Assembly: GCF_014395225.1 (NCBI RefSeq)
Contig: NZ_CP060723.1
Location: 5,518,001 to 5,582,000 of the forward strand
DNA from: Pedobacter roseus
GTDB lineage: Bacteria; Bacteroidota; Bacteroidia; Sphingobacteriales; Sphingobacteriaceae
DNA: 64,000 nucleotides
Direction: 5' to 3'
This document shows positions 8,034 through 16,606 of the stretch, one piece after another. A model generated the notes under the pieces. It was not told the DNA's origin. It did not search any database and saw only the letters and a list, made by a program, of their open reading frames with translations. Position 1 is the first letter of the stretch. Every line of letters begins with the position of its first letter. A program made the position numbers and the translations under genes.

Positions 8034-9215
8034 CTATGCCTCAATTAGTGGTGCCCTGCGCGAGCCATCATATAATTCGTATTCCAATAAACGACAATCT
8101 AATTTACCATTATAAAATTCAATTTTTTTAGATGCTTTTAAACCAATTTTCTTTGCAAGATCAGGGTTTCCGGTGAAAATATAACCAGAATAACCTTTGC
8201 ATTTGGTTTTCATATAATCGCCCATTCGTTTGTAGGTTAACTCCAGTTTACTGTGCACACCCAAACGTTCCCCGTACTCAGGATTAAAGACCACAACACC
8301 TCTGCCATCTTCCGGAACGGGTGTTAATTCAAAATCACAAACTTCAAATTCGATCAAAGTATCAACCCCTGCGGTTTTCGCATTTCTTAGGGTTACTTCA
8401 ACCGCATCCTCCGAGAGATCGGAAGCTATAATTTTAAGGTCAACATTTTTAATTACCTGATCTTTTAAAATCCTGCGCTCCGTAAAAAAATCTTCTTCAT
8501 TATATCCTAATATGTGCATAAAACCATAATTCATGCGGTATAAGCCAGGTGCACGGTTAGTGGCAATCAGGGCTGCTTCAATGGCTAATGTTCCCGAACC
8601 GCACATGGGGTTGATGAATGGCGATTTTCTATCCCAATTGGATGCCAAGATAACACTGGCAGCTAAAGCTTCTAACATGGGTGCTTTTCCGGGGATTTTA
8701 CGGTAACCGTGTTTGGCAAGCGTTTCGCCCGAGGTATCCATAAAAACATCGGCATCGGCATCTTTCCAGTATAAATGTACCACTGCTTTATTGGCGTCTG
8801 ATCCTGAATTTGGGCGGATGCCTTTTTTCTCTTTCATGCGGTCAACAATGGCATCCTTAACTTTTAAATTCGCAAAAAGGGGAGTCGTAATATTTGGGTT
8901 ATCAACATTTGAGGTAACCGAGAAATAGCCCGAAAAATCGATCAGTTCTTCCCACTCAATGGCCGAAATTTCTTTGTATAGGTCATCAGGCGTAATGGCC
9001 TTAAAACTTTTAATGGAGTACAGGATCTGACTGGCACAACGCAGGTTTAAATTGAGCTTAATACACTCTGTAAGGGTAATATTGAGCTCAACACCCGTGG
9101 CGAAAGCGCGTACTATTGTATAGCCTAAAGCCGTAACTTCATCTTGAAGATATGCAGAAAGGCGCTTGTTGCAGGTAATAATTACCTTGCTTTTATTGTG
9201 GAAAACTTGCATCAT
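8034..9215 (-). CDS. THUMP-domain class I SAM-dependent RNA methyltransferase (RlmL N-half-like)
   Basis: A 393-residue enzyme. The THUMP RNA-binding region covers roughly residues 45-155 and the Rossmann-like methyltransferase the rest, with motif I NPMCGSGTLAIEAAL near residue 200. It corresponds to the half of E. coli RlmL that makes m2G2445 in 23S rRNA, here as a stand-alone protein, as is usual outside gamma-proteobacteria. Motif IV reads FNPEYGERLG where the family normally has NPPYGERLG, so the second proline is replaced by glutamate. The rRNA target is inferred from the family. Confidence 0.85.
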   Translation of the reverse strand: MMQVFHNKSKVIITCNKRLSAYLQDEVTALGYTIVRAFATGVELNITLTECIKLNLNLRCASQILYSIKSFKAITPDDLYKEISAIEWEELIDFSGYFSVTSNVDNPNITTPLFANLKVKDAIVDRMKEKKGIRPNSGSDANKAVVHLYWKDADADVFMDTSGETLAKHGYRKIPGKAPMLEALAASVILASNWDRKSPFINPMCGSGTLAIEAALIATNRAPGLYRMNYGFMHILGYNEEDFFTERRILKDQVIKNVDLKIIASDLSEDAVEVTLRNAKTAGVDTLIEFEVCDFELTPVPEDGRGVVVFNPEYGERLGVHSKLELTYKRMGDYMKTKCKGYSGYIFTGNPDLAKKIGLKASKKIEFYNGKLDCRLLEYELYDGSRRAPLIEA

Positions 9216-9283
9216 AATATATGCGAAGTTATCAATAAAATTATAGAGATTTGATGTTTATAGTACATTAAGTAGTATTAGAT

Positions 9284-9649
9284 ATGGAAATTAAAGGAAA
9301 GGTGCACGAAGTAGGTGCCACACAACAAGTAAGTGAAACGTTTAAAAAGCGTGATTTAATAATAGAATACGCAGAAAATCCAACATACCCAGAATATATC
9401 CGTTTTGAGGCTTTACAAGATAAAACTGCATTATTAGATACTTTTAAAGCAGGTGATGAAGTTGAGGTGTTCTTTAATTTACGTGGTCGCCCTTGGACAG
9501 ATAAACAAGGTAAAACATCATATTTTAACAGTTTGGTAATCTGGCGTATCAACGCCGTTGCAGCAGGCGCTCCGGCAGCAGCTCCAGCTTATGCAGCTCC
9601 GGTTGATGTAAGCAGTACGCCAGGTGAAGATGATGATTTGCCTTTTTAA
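9284..9649 (+). CDS. DUF3127 OB-fold-like protein
   Basis: A 121-residue protein with the DUF3127 pattern: MEIKGKVHEVGATQQVSETF at the N-terminus, then KRDLIIEYAENP and FNLRGRPWTDKQGK. A low-complexity Ala/Pro linker and an acidic tail GEDDDLPF follow. The acidic DDDLPF tail recalls the C-terminal tip of single-stranded DNA-binding proteins (DDDIPF), so a role in nucleic-acid binding and partner recruitment is plausible. That is inference from the tail and fold class. The gene is monocistronic and followed by a strong terminator. Confidence 0.85.
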   Translation: MEIKGKVHEVGATQQVSETFKKRDLIIEYAENPTYPEYIRFEALQDKTALLDTFKAGDEVEVFFNLRGRPWTDKQGKTSYFNSLVIWRINAVAAGAPAAAPAYAAPVDVSSTPGEDDDLPF

Positions 9650-9684
9650 ATAAAGAATCTTTTTTAAGCAAACAATTTTGAACC

Positions 9685-9716
9685 ATGCCGGGGCTTTTGC
9701 TCCGGCATTTTTTTTG
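9685..9716 (+). terminator. Terminator after the DUF3127 gene
   Basis: ATGCCGGGGC pairs with GCTCCGGCAT across a TTTT loop and is followed by eight T. Confidence 0.9.
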
Positions 9717-9908
9717 CCCCTTCGCCAGATTTCCGAAGTTTACCTGGGGCAAGGTGCCTTAGCTAACTTCGGAAGTTTCCCCAATGCTCAGCGCTGTTAA
9801 AATATGTTAAAAACAAACAGTTAGCTTTGCGATTCAGTATTTTTGATATCTGTTTAGATTTAAAAAGATTGCGATTTGGTTTTTTATCCTTAAAACCATT
9901 CTGGTTCA

Positions 9909-11738
9909 ATGAAGAAAAAGAGTTTTTGGTTAATTACTGTTTTGATGACGGTTGCTTTGCTGGGTGTTTTTGTAATGCAGTTGTATTACATCAGGGAATC
10001 CTATAAGCTAAAATCTCAGCTTTTTGATGAACAGGTAAACCAAACCTTAACTACCGTTGTAAATAAAATCCAACGCAGAAATGTTGCCGATCACCTTAAC
10101 CGTAAAGACGCAGAAAACAAGCTGAAACAGCTCCAGGACTCAAGGCAGCGCACACTTGATATTAAGGATTTAAGACAGCAATATGTGCAGCAAAGCGAAT
10201 TAAAACAAGTTGAACGAGAGAATGAGATCGAAAATTACCTGAACCAGCAGGATAGTATTATCCGTAATACTTACCGTGCGCCTGCGGTAATTTCTGAAAA
10301 GGAATTTAGTTCGTTAAGCTCAAAAAACGGCGATAAGCTTGATTTGCAGGTGGATGTTTTCGTGGATATGAAAAGCCTGATTATAAAAGGTTACAGTATG
10401 CGTACAAAGCCTTTTGCTACACCGCCAAAAGCATTTGAGTTTAAAAGTTTACAAAGTTTGCCCGATACTTTGAGATATCTGGTTTTCGACCCGAGGGATG
10501 GTAGCCCGGGTTTTGCCAATGTTCCAAAGATACCAAGCGACTTACAGAAAAAGTTTAAACGCGAAGATGAGATTGCTAAAAAGCAGTTGGAATTAAAAAT
10601 TGCAGCCTTGGGCAAAGATACTTTTTCGTATACTAGGTTAAGTGTGGTTGAGGATGTATCAAAAGAACTGCAGGAAACCAGAATACCAATCTATAAACGC
10701 ATTAATTTCGATGTCCTTGGCAACTTATTAAAAGATGAGCTTTTAGCGCATAATATTACCCTGGAACCTGCTTACCGCATTTCTCTTGCCCAAAAAGATT
10801 CGACTATTTTTATGGCGGCTTCCAATGTAAAGGGAGAATTTTTACCAGAGAATACTTATAAAACCCCTTTATTCGGGAACGATCTGTTCCGCGATCCGGG
10901 GATGCTTTTTGTAAGCTTTCCGAATAAAAATTCGGCCATTATTTCCAACCTGAGCGTGACATTGGCATCGTCTGTAGGATTATTACTGGTACTTGTTTTC
11001 ATTTTTTCTTACACCCTTTATGCCATTTTAAAGCAAAAGAAATTAACCGAAATGAAAACGGATTTCATCAATAACATGACGCATGAGTTTAAAACGCCCG
11101 TGGCCACGATCATGATTGCCAGCGAAGCTTTAAGGGATCCCGAAGTGACAGAAGATAAGGCCCGCTTAAAACGTTTAGCAGGCATTATTTATGATGAAAA
11201 CGTGCGTTTGGGTAGTCACATTGAACGTGTTTTAAGTATTGCCCGTTTAGAAAAAGGGGAACTTAAACTGGAGAATACCGAGGTGGATATGAACGACTTG
11301 ATCGTAATTGTGCTTGATAGTATGGAGTTGCAGCTGCAAAAAAGAAATGCAATCATCCATGTTAATACCGATGCCGAAAATGCAGTGGTTTTTGGCGATG
11401 AACTGCATTTATCAAATGTGATTTATAACCTTATTGATAACGCAAATAAATATAGTACCGATACTCCTGAAATTACCATTACTACGCGTAATACCCATAA
11501 AAGTGTAATTGTAGAAATAGCGGATAAAGGCATTGGGATGACCAAAGATCAGTCAAAACGCATTTTCGATCAGTTTTACAGGGTGCCAACAGGTAACCTG
11601 CATGATGTTAAGGGTTTTGGACTGGGCTTAAACTACGTTCAGGATATTATTAAAAAACTGAACGGAACGGTTAAGGTAAGTAGCGAAAAAGATAGGGGAA
11701 CTACGTTCGAAATATCTTTACCTTTATATAACGGATAA
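9909..11738 (+). CDS. Sensor histidine kinase with periplasmic sensor domain
   Basis: A 609-residue inner-membrane kinase. TM1 lies at about residues 7-27, a periplasmic domain of some 320 residues follows, and TM2 is near 355-378. There is no clear HAMP domain. The phosphoacceptor is His392 in MTHEFKTPVATI. The ATP-binding boxes are N (NLIDNANKYS), G1 (DKGIGM), F (IFDQFYRVP) and G2 (GFGLGLNYV). The first part of the sensor domain is rich in charged helix-forming residues. It is followed 105-170 bp later by an OmpR-type regulator, so the two form a two-component system. The signal is unknown. Confidence 0.92.
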   Translation: MKKKSFWLITVLMTVALLGVFVMQLYYIRESYKLKSQLFDEQVNQTLTTVVNKIQRRNVADHLNRKDAENKLKQLQDSRQRTLDIKDLRQQYVQQSELKQVERENEIENYLNQQDSIIRNTYRAPAVISEKEFSSLSSKNGDKLDLQVDVFVDMKSLIIKGYSMRTKPFATPPKAFEFKSLQSLPDTLRYLVFDPRDGSPGFANVPKIPSDLQKKFKREDEIAKKQLELKIAALGKDTFSYTRLSVVEDVSKELQETRIPIYKRINFDVLGNLLKDELLAHNITLEPAYRISLAQKDSTIFMAASNVKGEFLPENTYKTPLFGNDLFRDPGMLFVSFPNKNSAIISNLSVTLASSVGLLLVLVFIFSYTLYAILKQKKLTEMKTDFINNMTHEFKTPVATIMIASEALRDPEVTEDKARLKRLAGIIYDENVRLGSHIERVLSIARLEKGELKLENTEVDMNDLIVIVLDSMELQLQKRNAIIHVNTDAENAVVFGDELHLSNVIYNLIDNANKYSTDTPEITITTRNTHKSVIVEIADKGIGMTKDQSKRIFDQFYRVPTGNLHDVKGFGLGLNYVQDIIKKLNGTVKVSSEKDRGTTFEISLPLYNG

Positions 11739-11906
11739 CCGTCGGTACAAAAGCTTGCTTTGTCGACACATTAAAAAACAAAGGGTTTAATTTGCCTAAT
11801 ATAGTAGTGTATTAATTTAATCTACAACATAAATTAAACCGTTATGCATACTCAGAATCAAACTTTCAGTGTAGGTAATGCTACATACGTGAATAAAATT
11901 AAGAAA

Positions 11907-12602
11907 ATGAAAAAAATACTTCTGGTAGAAGACGACCCAAATTTAGGATTATTATTACAAGACTATTTGCAGCTTAAAGGCAAGTTTGATGTAGTGTTAT
12001 GCACTGATGGTGAGGATGGATTAAAAGCATTTAATAAGCAGAACTTCGATCTATGTATTTTGGACGTGATGATGCCGAAAAAAGATGGCTTTACGCTCGG
12101 TAAAGACATTAGGAAGGTAAATACACAGGTTCCGATCATTTTTGCAACAGCTAAAACCATGCTGGAAGATAAATCTGCTGCTTATGATTTGGGCGGTGAT
12201 GATTACATTACCAAACCTTTCCGTATAGAAGAACTCTTATTGCGCATTAACGCAATGTTTAAGCGCGTAGCCAATAAAACAGATAACAGTGATGAAGCGG
12301 CAGAAACACAGTTTTCTATTGGCAAATATCATTTTGATTATACTACCCAGATCATTACCAACGATGATCAGCAGCAGAAGCTTTCTACCAAAGAAGCTGA
12401 ATTATTGCGTTTATTGTGTTTAAAAAAGAATACCGTTTTAACCCGAGAAGAAGCTTTATTAAGCATCTGGCATGATGATAATTACTTTAACGGAAGAAGT
12501 ATGGATGTGTTTTTAAGCAAATTGCGTAAATACCTTCGTGCTGATCCGGCCGTAGAGATTATCAATGTGCATGGGAAGGGTTATAAGTTGTTGGTGAGCT
12601 AA
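11907..12602 (+). CDS. OmpR-family response regulator
   Basis: From the ATG at 11907 (MKKILLVEDDP) the protein has 231 residues, the usual length; an in-frame ATG at 11844 would add 21 residues of unlike text. The receiver domain has the acidic pair Asp9/Asp10, phosphoacceptor Asp53 in CILDVMMP and Lys103 in DYITKPF. The C-terminal winged helix (about 130-231) ends with VEIINVHGKGYKLLVS. It should be phosphorylated by the kinase encoded just upstream and bind DNA as a dimer. Target genes cannot be deduced here. Confidence 0.92.
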   Translation: MKKILLVEDDPNLGLLLQDYLQLKGKFDVVLCTDGEDGLKAFNKQNFDLCILDVMMPKKDGFTLGKDIRKVNTQVPIIFATAKTMLEDKSAAYDLGGDDYITKPFRIEELLLRINAMFKRVANKTDNSDEAAETQFSIGKYHFDYTTQIITNDDQQQKLSTKEAELLRLLCLKKNTVLTREEALLSIWHDDNYFNGRSMDVFLSKLRKYLRADPAVEIINVHGKGYKLLVS

Positions 12603-12658
12603 GGTATTTAAGGTTAGAATGTTCCGGAGCATGATTCTTAAACATATAATTTTCCCGA

Positions 12659-12745
12659 GTTGTTAAAGGTTGGAATGTTTTAAGGTTGAAATGTTTTGCG
12701 CGCCAAAACCAACCTTCCAACTTTTAACTTTTCAACATTACAACT
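12659..12745. repeat. Imperfect inverted repeat between convergent genes
   Basis: The left half (GGTTGGAATGTTTTAAGGTT) and right half (AACCAACCTTCCAAC, then TTTTCAACATTACAAC) are imperfectly complementary around GCGCGC. The text belongs to a low-complexity AAC/TTC repeat style seen again near 29470-29520 and 62540-62575. It may fold into a terminator-like hairpin between the regulator gene and mqnD. Confidence 0.5.
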
Positions 12746-12747
12746 AT

Positions 12748-13587
12748 CTATATATACAGGTTCTCTTTAATAGCAGGAATAATATTCCTTTCCTGTGCAA
12801 GTTTGAATAAAGTATCAACCGCTTTGCGGCCTTCTTCGCCAAGGTTGATGCTGTATTTGTTTACGTAAAGTTCGATGTGTTTGTACATCACGGCTTCGTC
12901 CATGGCCTGTGCATGCTGGCGGATAAAATCGATGCCTGATTTTGGATGTGCAAAAGCAAATTCTACCGATTGCCGGATCAAACGGTTTACTTTTAACTGC
13001 ACTTCACGGTCTAAATTACGGTTGATTACGATCCCGCCCAAAGGAATGGCACAGCCGGTTAATTTCTCCCAGTAATCGCCCAGGTCAACAATTTTTGTTA
13101 AACCTTTATCCTGGTAGGTAAACCTGTTCTCATGGATAATCAGTCCCAGATCAATCTGCTCATCAAGCAGGGCCGATTCGATTTCGGAGAAAACAAGTTC
13201 CTGTTTGTTCTGCAAATGAGGATAGGCAATACCCAACAAGAAATTTGCGGTGGTATATTTTCCCGGGATACCGACTTTGAGTTCTGAGTTGGGAGTTTGA
13301 AGTTGGGTCTCTTCGAAATGGTTTTTACTGATCAGTAAGGGGCCAACGCCAAAGCCAAGCGCACTACCGGCATCCAATAATGCATATTGATTGGCTACAT
13401 AAGCAAAAGCATGAAAACTTAATTTGGTAATGTCCAGCTCACCCTTCATTGCTTTCTGATTTAAAGTTTCTACATCATCGTAAAAAACCTCAAATTCTAA
13501 TCCTTCAGTATCAATTTTATGGTGAATCAGGGCGTCAAAAATAAAAGTATCGTTAGGGCAGGGTGAAAATCCAAGTGTAAGTTTCAT
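12748..13587 (-). CDS. mqnD: 1,4-dihydroxy-6-naphthoate synthase
   Basis: A 279-residue cytosolic enzyme of the futalosine route to menaquinone. It converts cyclic dehypoxanthinyl futalosine to 1,4-dihydroxy-6-naphthoate. The opening LGFSPCPNDTFIFDAL, DITKLSFHAFAYV and PGKYTTANFLLGIAYP are diagnostic. A short stretch near residues 92-102, ETQLQTPNSELK, is encoded by DNA at 13281-13311 that resembles a common intergenic repeat, so it may be a repeat-derived insertion. It lies downstream of mqnB on the same strand (117-bp gap) and probably shares its transcript. Confidence 0.95.
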   Translation of the reverse strand: MKLTLGFSPCPNDTFIFDALIHHKIDTEGLEFEVFYDDVETLNQKAMKGELDITKLSFHAFAYVANQYALLDAGSALGFGVGPLLISKNHFEETQLQTPNSELKVGIPGKYTTANFLLGIAYPHLQNKQELVFSEIESALLDEQIDLGLIIHENRFTYQDKGLTKIVDLGDYWEKLTGCAIPLGGIVINRNLDREVQLKVNRLIRQSVEFAFAHPKSGIDFIRQHAQAMDEAVMYKHIELYVNKYSINLGEEGRKAVDTLFKLAQERNIIPAIKENLYI

Positions 13588-13704
13588 CTATTTATTTTTT
13601 GTTTTCAGGTGTTAGATGGAGCCTTTGACAATTAAAATAATTATTTTAATTGTGTCGGGTTCATAAATCAAAATTAACTACTGCGCCATAGTAATTGGTC
13701 ATAA

Positions 13705-14328
13705 TCAGTTCATTTCTCCAATAAAAGCAATCGCCCAGTCATTCAGGTTTTTTATTGCGAGGCCTATTTTCCAGTTCTCTTTATTCCTGGGCTCTACATA
13801 GTTGGATACACTTCTGATCTGTAAACAATCTATATTCAATTGTTTTGCCGCATAAAAAACAGCGGCACCCTCCATGCTTTCGGTGGTTGGGTTCAGCCTT
13901 TCTATCAGGTTTCGAATACTTTTTTCACTTCCGGTTACGCAGTTCATCGTAATGCCTTTAGCCAGTGGCAAACCGACTTTTCGTTGGGTCTTAGCGGTGT
14001 AATGGTTCTCCCCAAAACCTAAATCGGTTATGGTTAAAAACTCATCACCATTTTCTGCCCCAAGCTCGGCAAAAGTATCTTCAGTAATGTTCAATACAGT
14101 ACCCAGGGCAATACTCTTGTCGAAAGAACCTGCAATGCCGAAATTGACCACCAGGTTATATTGATGCGAAAGGTGTTTGCCCAGCGCAAATGCTGTTGCC
14201 ACCATCCCCACACCTGTAATTAATAGGTCGAAATTTTTACTTTCTACAAAATTCCCCTCTGGCAGGTTAAAGTGCTGGTAAAAAAAGGTGAGTTCGGCTT
14301 TGGTAGCAGCAACAACTAAAGTTTTCAT
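13705..14328 (-). CDS. mqnB: Futalosine hydrolase
   Basis: A 207-residue nucleosidase of the phosphorylase/nucleosidase fold that removes hypoxanthine from futalosine in menaquinone synthesis. Visible motifs are MKTLVVAATKAE, VVNFGIAGSFD, the active-site SMEGAAVFYAA and SVSNYVEPRNKENW, the last typical of MqnB rather than MTA/SAH nucleosidase. It is the first gene of the mqnB-mqnD pair; mqnA and mqnC are not in the window. The gene is divergent from queD. Confidence 0.93.
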   Translation of the reverse strand: MKTLVVAATKAELTFFYQHFNLPEGNFVESKNFDLLITGVGMVATAFALGKHLSHQYNLVVNFGIAGSFDKSIALGTVLNITEDTFAELGAENGDEFLTITDLGFGENHYTAKTQRKVGLPLAKGITMNCVTGSEKSIRNLIERLNPTTESMEGAAVFYAAKQLNIDCLQIRSVSNYVEPRNKENWKIGLAIKNLNDWAIAFIGEMN

Positions 14329-14356
14329 ACGGTAAAGTTAGCGAAGATATGTAAGA

Positions 14357-14460
14357 TGTAAAATGGAATAAGGATGATGGAAGAGAATAAATCTAAGATG
14401 AATATAGGCGAGGCATGTTTTACATCATCCATTATCCCTCTTCCATCATCCATTTTATCC
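14357..14460. repeat. Inverted repeat in the mqnB/queD divergent region
   Basis: GGATGATGGAAGAG (from 14372) is exactly complementary to CTCTTCCATCATCC (14439-14452), and the flanks AAAATGG / CCATTTT style text extend the match imperfectly. The loop is about 50 bp. It looks like a repeat element in the divergent promoter region, not a terminator. Confidence 0.6.
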
Positions 14461-14486
14461 GTATATTTGCATTTTATTTTATAGTA

Positions 14487-14897
14487 ATGATTTACATAAC
14501 GAGAAAAGCATCATTTAATGCGGCGCACAAATTGGCGCGTACCGATTGGGATGATGATAAAAATAGTGAAGTTTATGGTAAATGTGCCAACCCCAACTGG
14601 CATGGCCATAACTATTGGCTGTATGTTACAGTAAAAGGCGAAGTTAACCCGGAAACAGGCTTTCTTGTCGACCTGAAATGGCTTAAAGAGGTAATGAACA
14701 ATTACGTAGTAGATAAAGTTGACCATAAAAACTTAAACCTCGACGTTGATTTTATGAAAGGTAAACTGGCTTCTACCGAAAACCTGGCCATCGAAATCTG
14801 GAAGCAGTTAGAGGCGCCAATCGCAGAAAGCGGTGCCGTTCTGCATTGCGTAAAAATCTACGAAACTGAAAATAATTTTGTTGAATACTTTGGTTAA
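14487..14897 (+). CDS. queD: 6-carboxy-5,6,7,8-tetrahydropterin synthase
   Basis: From the ATG at 14487 (MIYITRKASFNAAHKL) the protein has 136 residues, the family size; the upstream in-frame reading from 14415 passes through repeat DNA and is rejected. Zinc-binding histidines appear in NAAHKL and in NWHGHNYWL, and CANPNWHGHNY holds the catalytic Cys. The closing CVKIYETENNFVEY is typical. It converts dihydroneopterin triphosphate to the first queuosine/7-deazaguanine intermediate. folE follows 12 bp later and supplies its substrate, so the two are co-transcribed. Other queuosine genes are not here. Confidence 0.92.
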   Translation: MIYITRKASFNAAHKLARTDWDDDKNSEVYGKCANPNWHGHNYWLYVTVKGEVNPETGFLVDLKWLKEVMNNYVVDKVDHKNLNLDVDFMKGKLASTENLAIEIWKQLEAPIAESGAVLHCVKIYETENNFVEYFG

Positions 14898-14909
14898 AAA
14901 CCTAAATTA

Positions 14910-15545
14910 ATGAGCGATAAAGACATATTAAATGGCGAATCGGAACGCGGGTATGTAAAAGTAGACCGTTACAACGAAGAAAAAATTGAAGCTGTAGCCA
15001 CACATTATAAAGATATATTAGGGCAACTGGGCGAAAACCCTGAACGCGAAGGTTTGCTGAAAACGCCGGAACGTGTAGCTAAGGCTTTGCAGTATTTAAC
15101 GCACGGTTATGATATAAAACCGGATGAAATCCTCAAATCTGCCATGTTCCAGGAAGATTACAGCCAAATGGTAGTGGTAAAAGACATTGAAGTGTATTCG
15201 ATGTGCGAACACCACATGCTGCCGTTTTTTGGTAAGGCGCATATTGCATATATCCCTAACGGGCACATTGTTGGGTTAAGTAAAATTCCACGTGTGGTTG
15301 ATGCTTTTGCCCGCCGTTTACAGGTACAGGAGCGCTTAACAAACGAAATCAGAGATTGTATCCAAAACACACTCAGCCCAATGGGAGTAGCCGTGGTAAT
15401 GGAGTGCAGGCATTTATGTATGTCGATGCGCGGTGTACAAAAACAAAACTCAGTGACCACAACATCTGCCTTTACCGGAACTTTTTTAAGCAACGATAAA
15501 ACAAGAGCGGAGTTTTTAAGGTTAATTACAGCGAGTTTAGATTAA
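14910..15545 (+). CDS. folE: GTP cyclohydrolase I
   Basis: A 211-residue enzyme that turns GTP into 7,8-dihydroneopterin triphosphate, the entry to folate and, with QueD, to queuosine. Zinc ligands are in SMCEHHMLPF and MECRHLCMSMRG. The text PNGHIVGLSKIPRVVDAFAR and LQVQERLTNEI is nearly invariant in the family. It lies 12 bp after queD. Confidence 0.96.
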   Translation: MSDKDILNGESERGYVKVDRYNEEKIEAVATHYKDILGQLGENPEREGLLKTPERVAKALQYLTHGYDIKPDEILKSAMFQEDYSQMVVVKDIEVYSMCEHHMLPFFGKAHIAYIPNGHIVGLSKIPRVVDAFARRLQVQERLTNEIRDCIQNTLSPMGVAVVMECRHLCMSMRGVQKQNSVTTTSAFTGTFLSNDKTRAEFLRLITASLD

Positions 15546-15633
15546 TAGTATTTAGTAGAAAGTAATAAGTATCAAGATAAGGCAATAGATAAAAAACGCC
15601 AGCCGCCAAACGCGATACGCCAAACTAATTATA

Positions 15634-16515
15634 ATGAAAGCATATATTTTTCCCGGACAGGGAGCACAGTTTGTAGGCATGGGTAAGGATCTTTACGAAA
15701 ACCCAAAAGCTGCAGCTTTATTTGAACAAGCCAATGAAATTATCGGTTTCCGCATTAGCGATATTATGTTCGGCGGAACGGATGAAGAACTTAAACAAAC
15801 CAATGTAACCCAGCCTGCTATCTTTTTACATTCGGTTATTTTAGCAAAGGTTTTAGGAGATGATTTTAAACCTGATATGGTTGCTGGTCACTCTTTAGGC
15901 GAATTTTCTGCTCTCGTAGCGGCAAATGCCTTAAGTTTTGAAGATGGGTTAAGATTGGTAATTGCACGTGCAAATGCCATGCAGAAAGCTTGCGAAGCGC
16001 AACCTTCAACTATGGCTGCCATTTTAGGTTTGGCTGATGATGTGGTGGAGAAAATCTGTGCCGAAGTTGATGCGGTAGTGGTACCAGCTAATTACAACTG
16101 TCCCGGACAATTGGTAATTTCCGGAAGCATTGAAGGTATTGATCTGGCATGTGCAAAATTAACTGAAGCAGGAGCAAAAAGAGCCTTAAAATTAAATGTA
16201 GGTGGTGCATTTCACTCTCCTTTAATGGAGCCTGCAAAAATCGAACTTCAGGCAGCTATTGAAGCTACAAATATTTCGGCCCCAATTTGCCCGGTGTATC
16301 AGAATGTTGATGCAAAGCCTTATACAAATCCAGCCGAAATTAAAGCAAATTTAATTAAACAATTAACGGGTGCTGTACGTTGGACACAAACAGTGGGCAA
16401 TATGCTTGCTGATGGTGCAACTGAATTTGTTGAAGTAGGCCCAGGCAATGTATTACAGGGCCTGGTTAAAAAAGTAAGCCGCGAAGTGCAAACCAGCAGC
16501 GCTACTGTTGCTTAA
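15634..16515 (+). CDS. fabD: Malonyl-CoA:ACP transacylase
   Basis: A 293-residue cytosolic enzyme that loads malonyl groups on acyl carrier protein for fatty-acid synthesis. The oxyanion motif FPGQGAQFVGMG opens the protein, the nucleophile is Ser87 in AGHSLGEFSAL, and the catalytic His194 lies in GGAFHSPLM. The ending FVEVGPGNVLQGLVKK is typical. It stands alone here, not in a fab cluster, and has its own terminator. Confidence 0.95.
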   Translation: MKAYIFPGQGAQFVGMGKDLYENPKAAALFEQANEIIGFRISDIMFGGTDEELKQTNVTQPAIFLHSVILAKVLGDDFKPDMVAGHSLGEFSALVAANALSFEDGLRLVIARANAMQKACEAQPSTMAAILGLADDVVEKICAEVDAVVVPANYNCPGQLVISGSIEGIDLACAKLTEAGAKRALKLNVGGAFHSPLMEPAKIELQAAIEATNISAPICPVYQNVDAKPYTNPAEIKANLIKQLTGAVRWTQTVGNMLADGATEFVEVGPGNVLQGLVKKVSREVQTSSATVA

Positions 16516-16540
16516 TTTAATGCAATAAAATATAACAATG

Positions 16541-16579
16541 CCAACGCCATAAGCCCAAAGTTTATGGCGTTGCTTTTTA
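16541..16579 (+). terminator. Terminator after fabD
   Basis: CAACGCCATAA pairs with TTATGGCGTTG across an 8-base loop and is followed by TTTTT. Confidence 0.88.
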
Positions 16580-16606
16580 TCAATATTTAATATCTTTATC
16601 ACTAAG

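Noticed and set aside
11844..11906. Longer start of the response regulator
   Set aside because: The 21 added residues match no receiver domain; MKKILLVEDD at 11907 is the usual start.
14415..14486. Longer start of queD
   Set aside because: The segment is translated from an inverted repeat; the family starts at MIYITRKASF.
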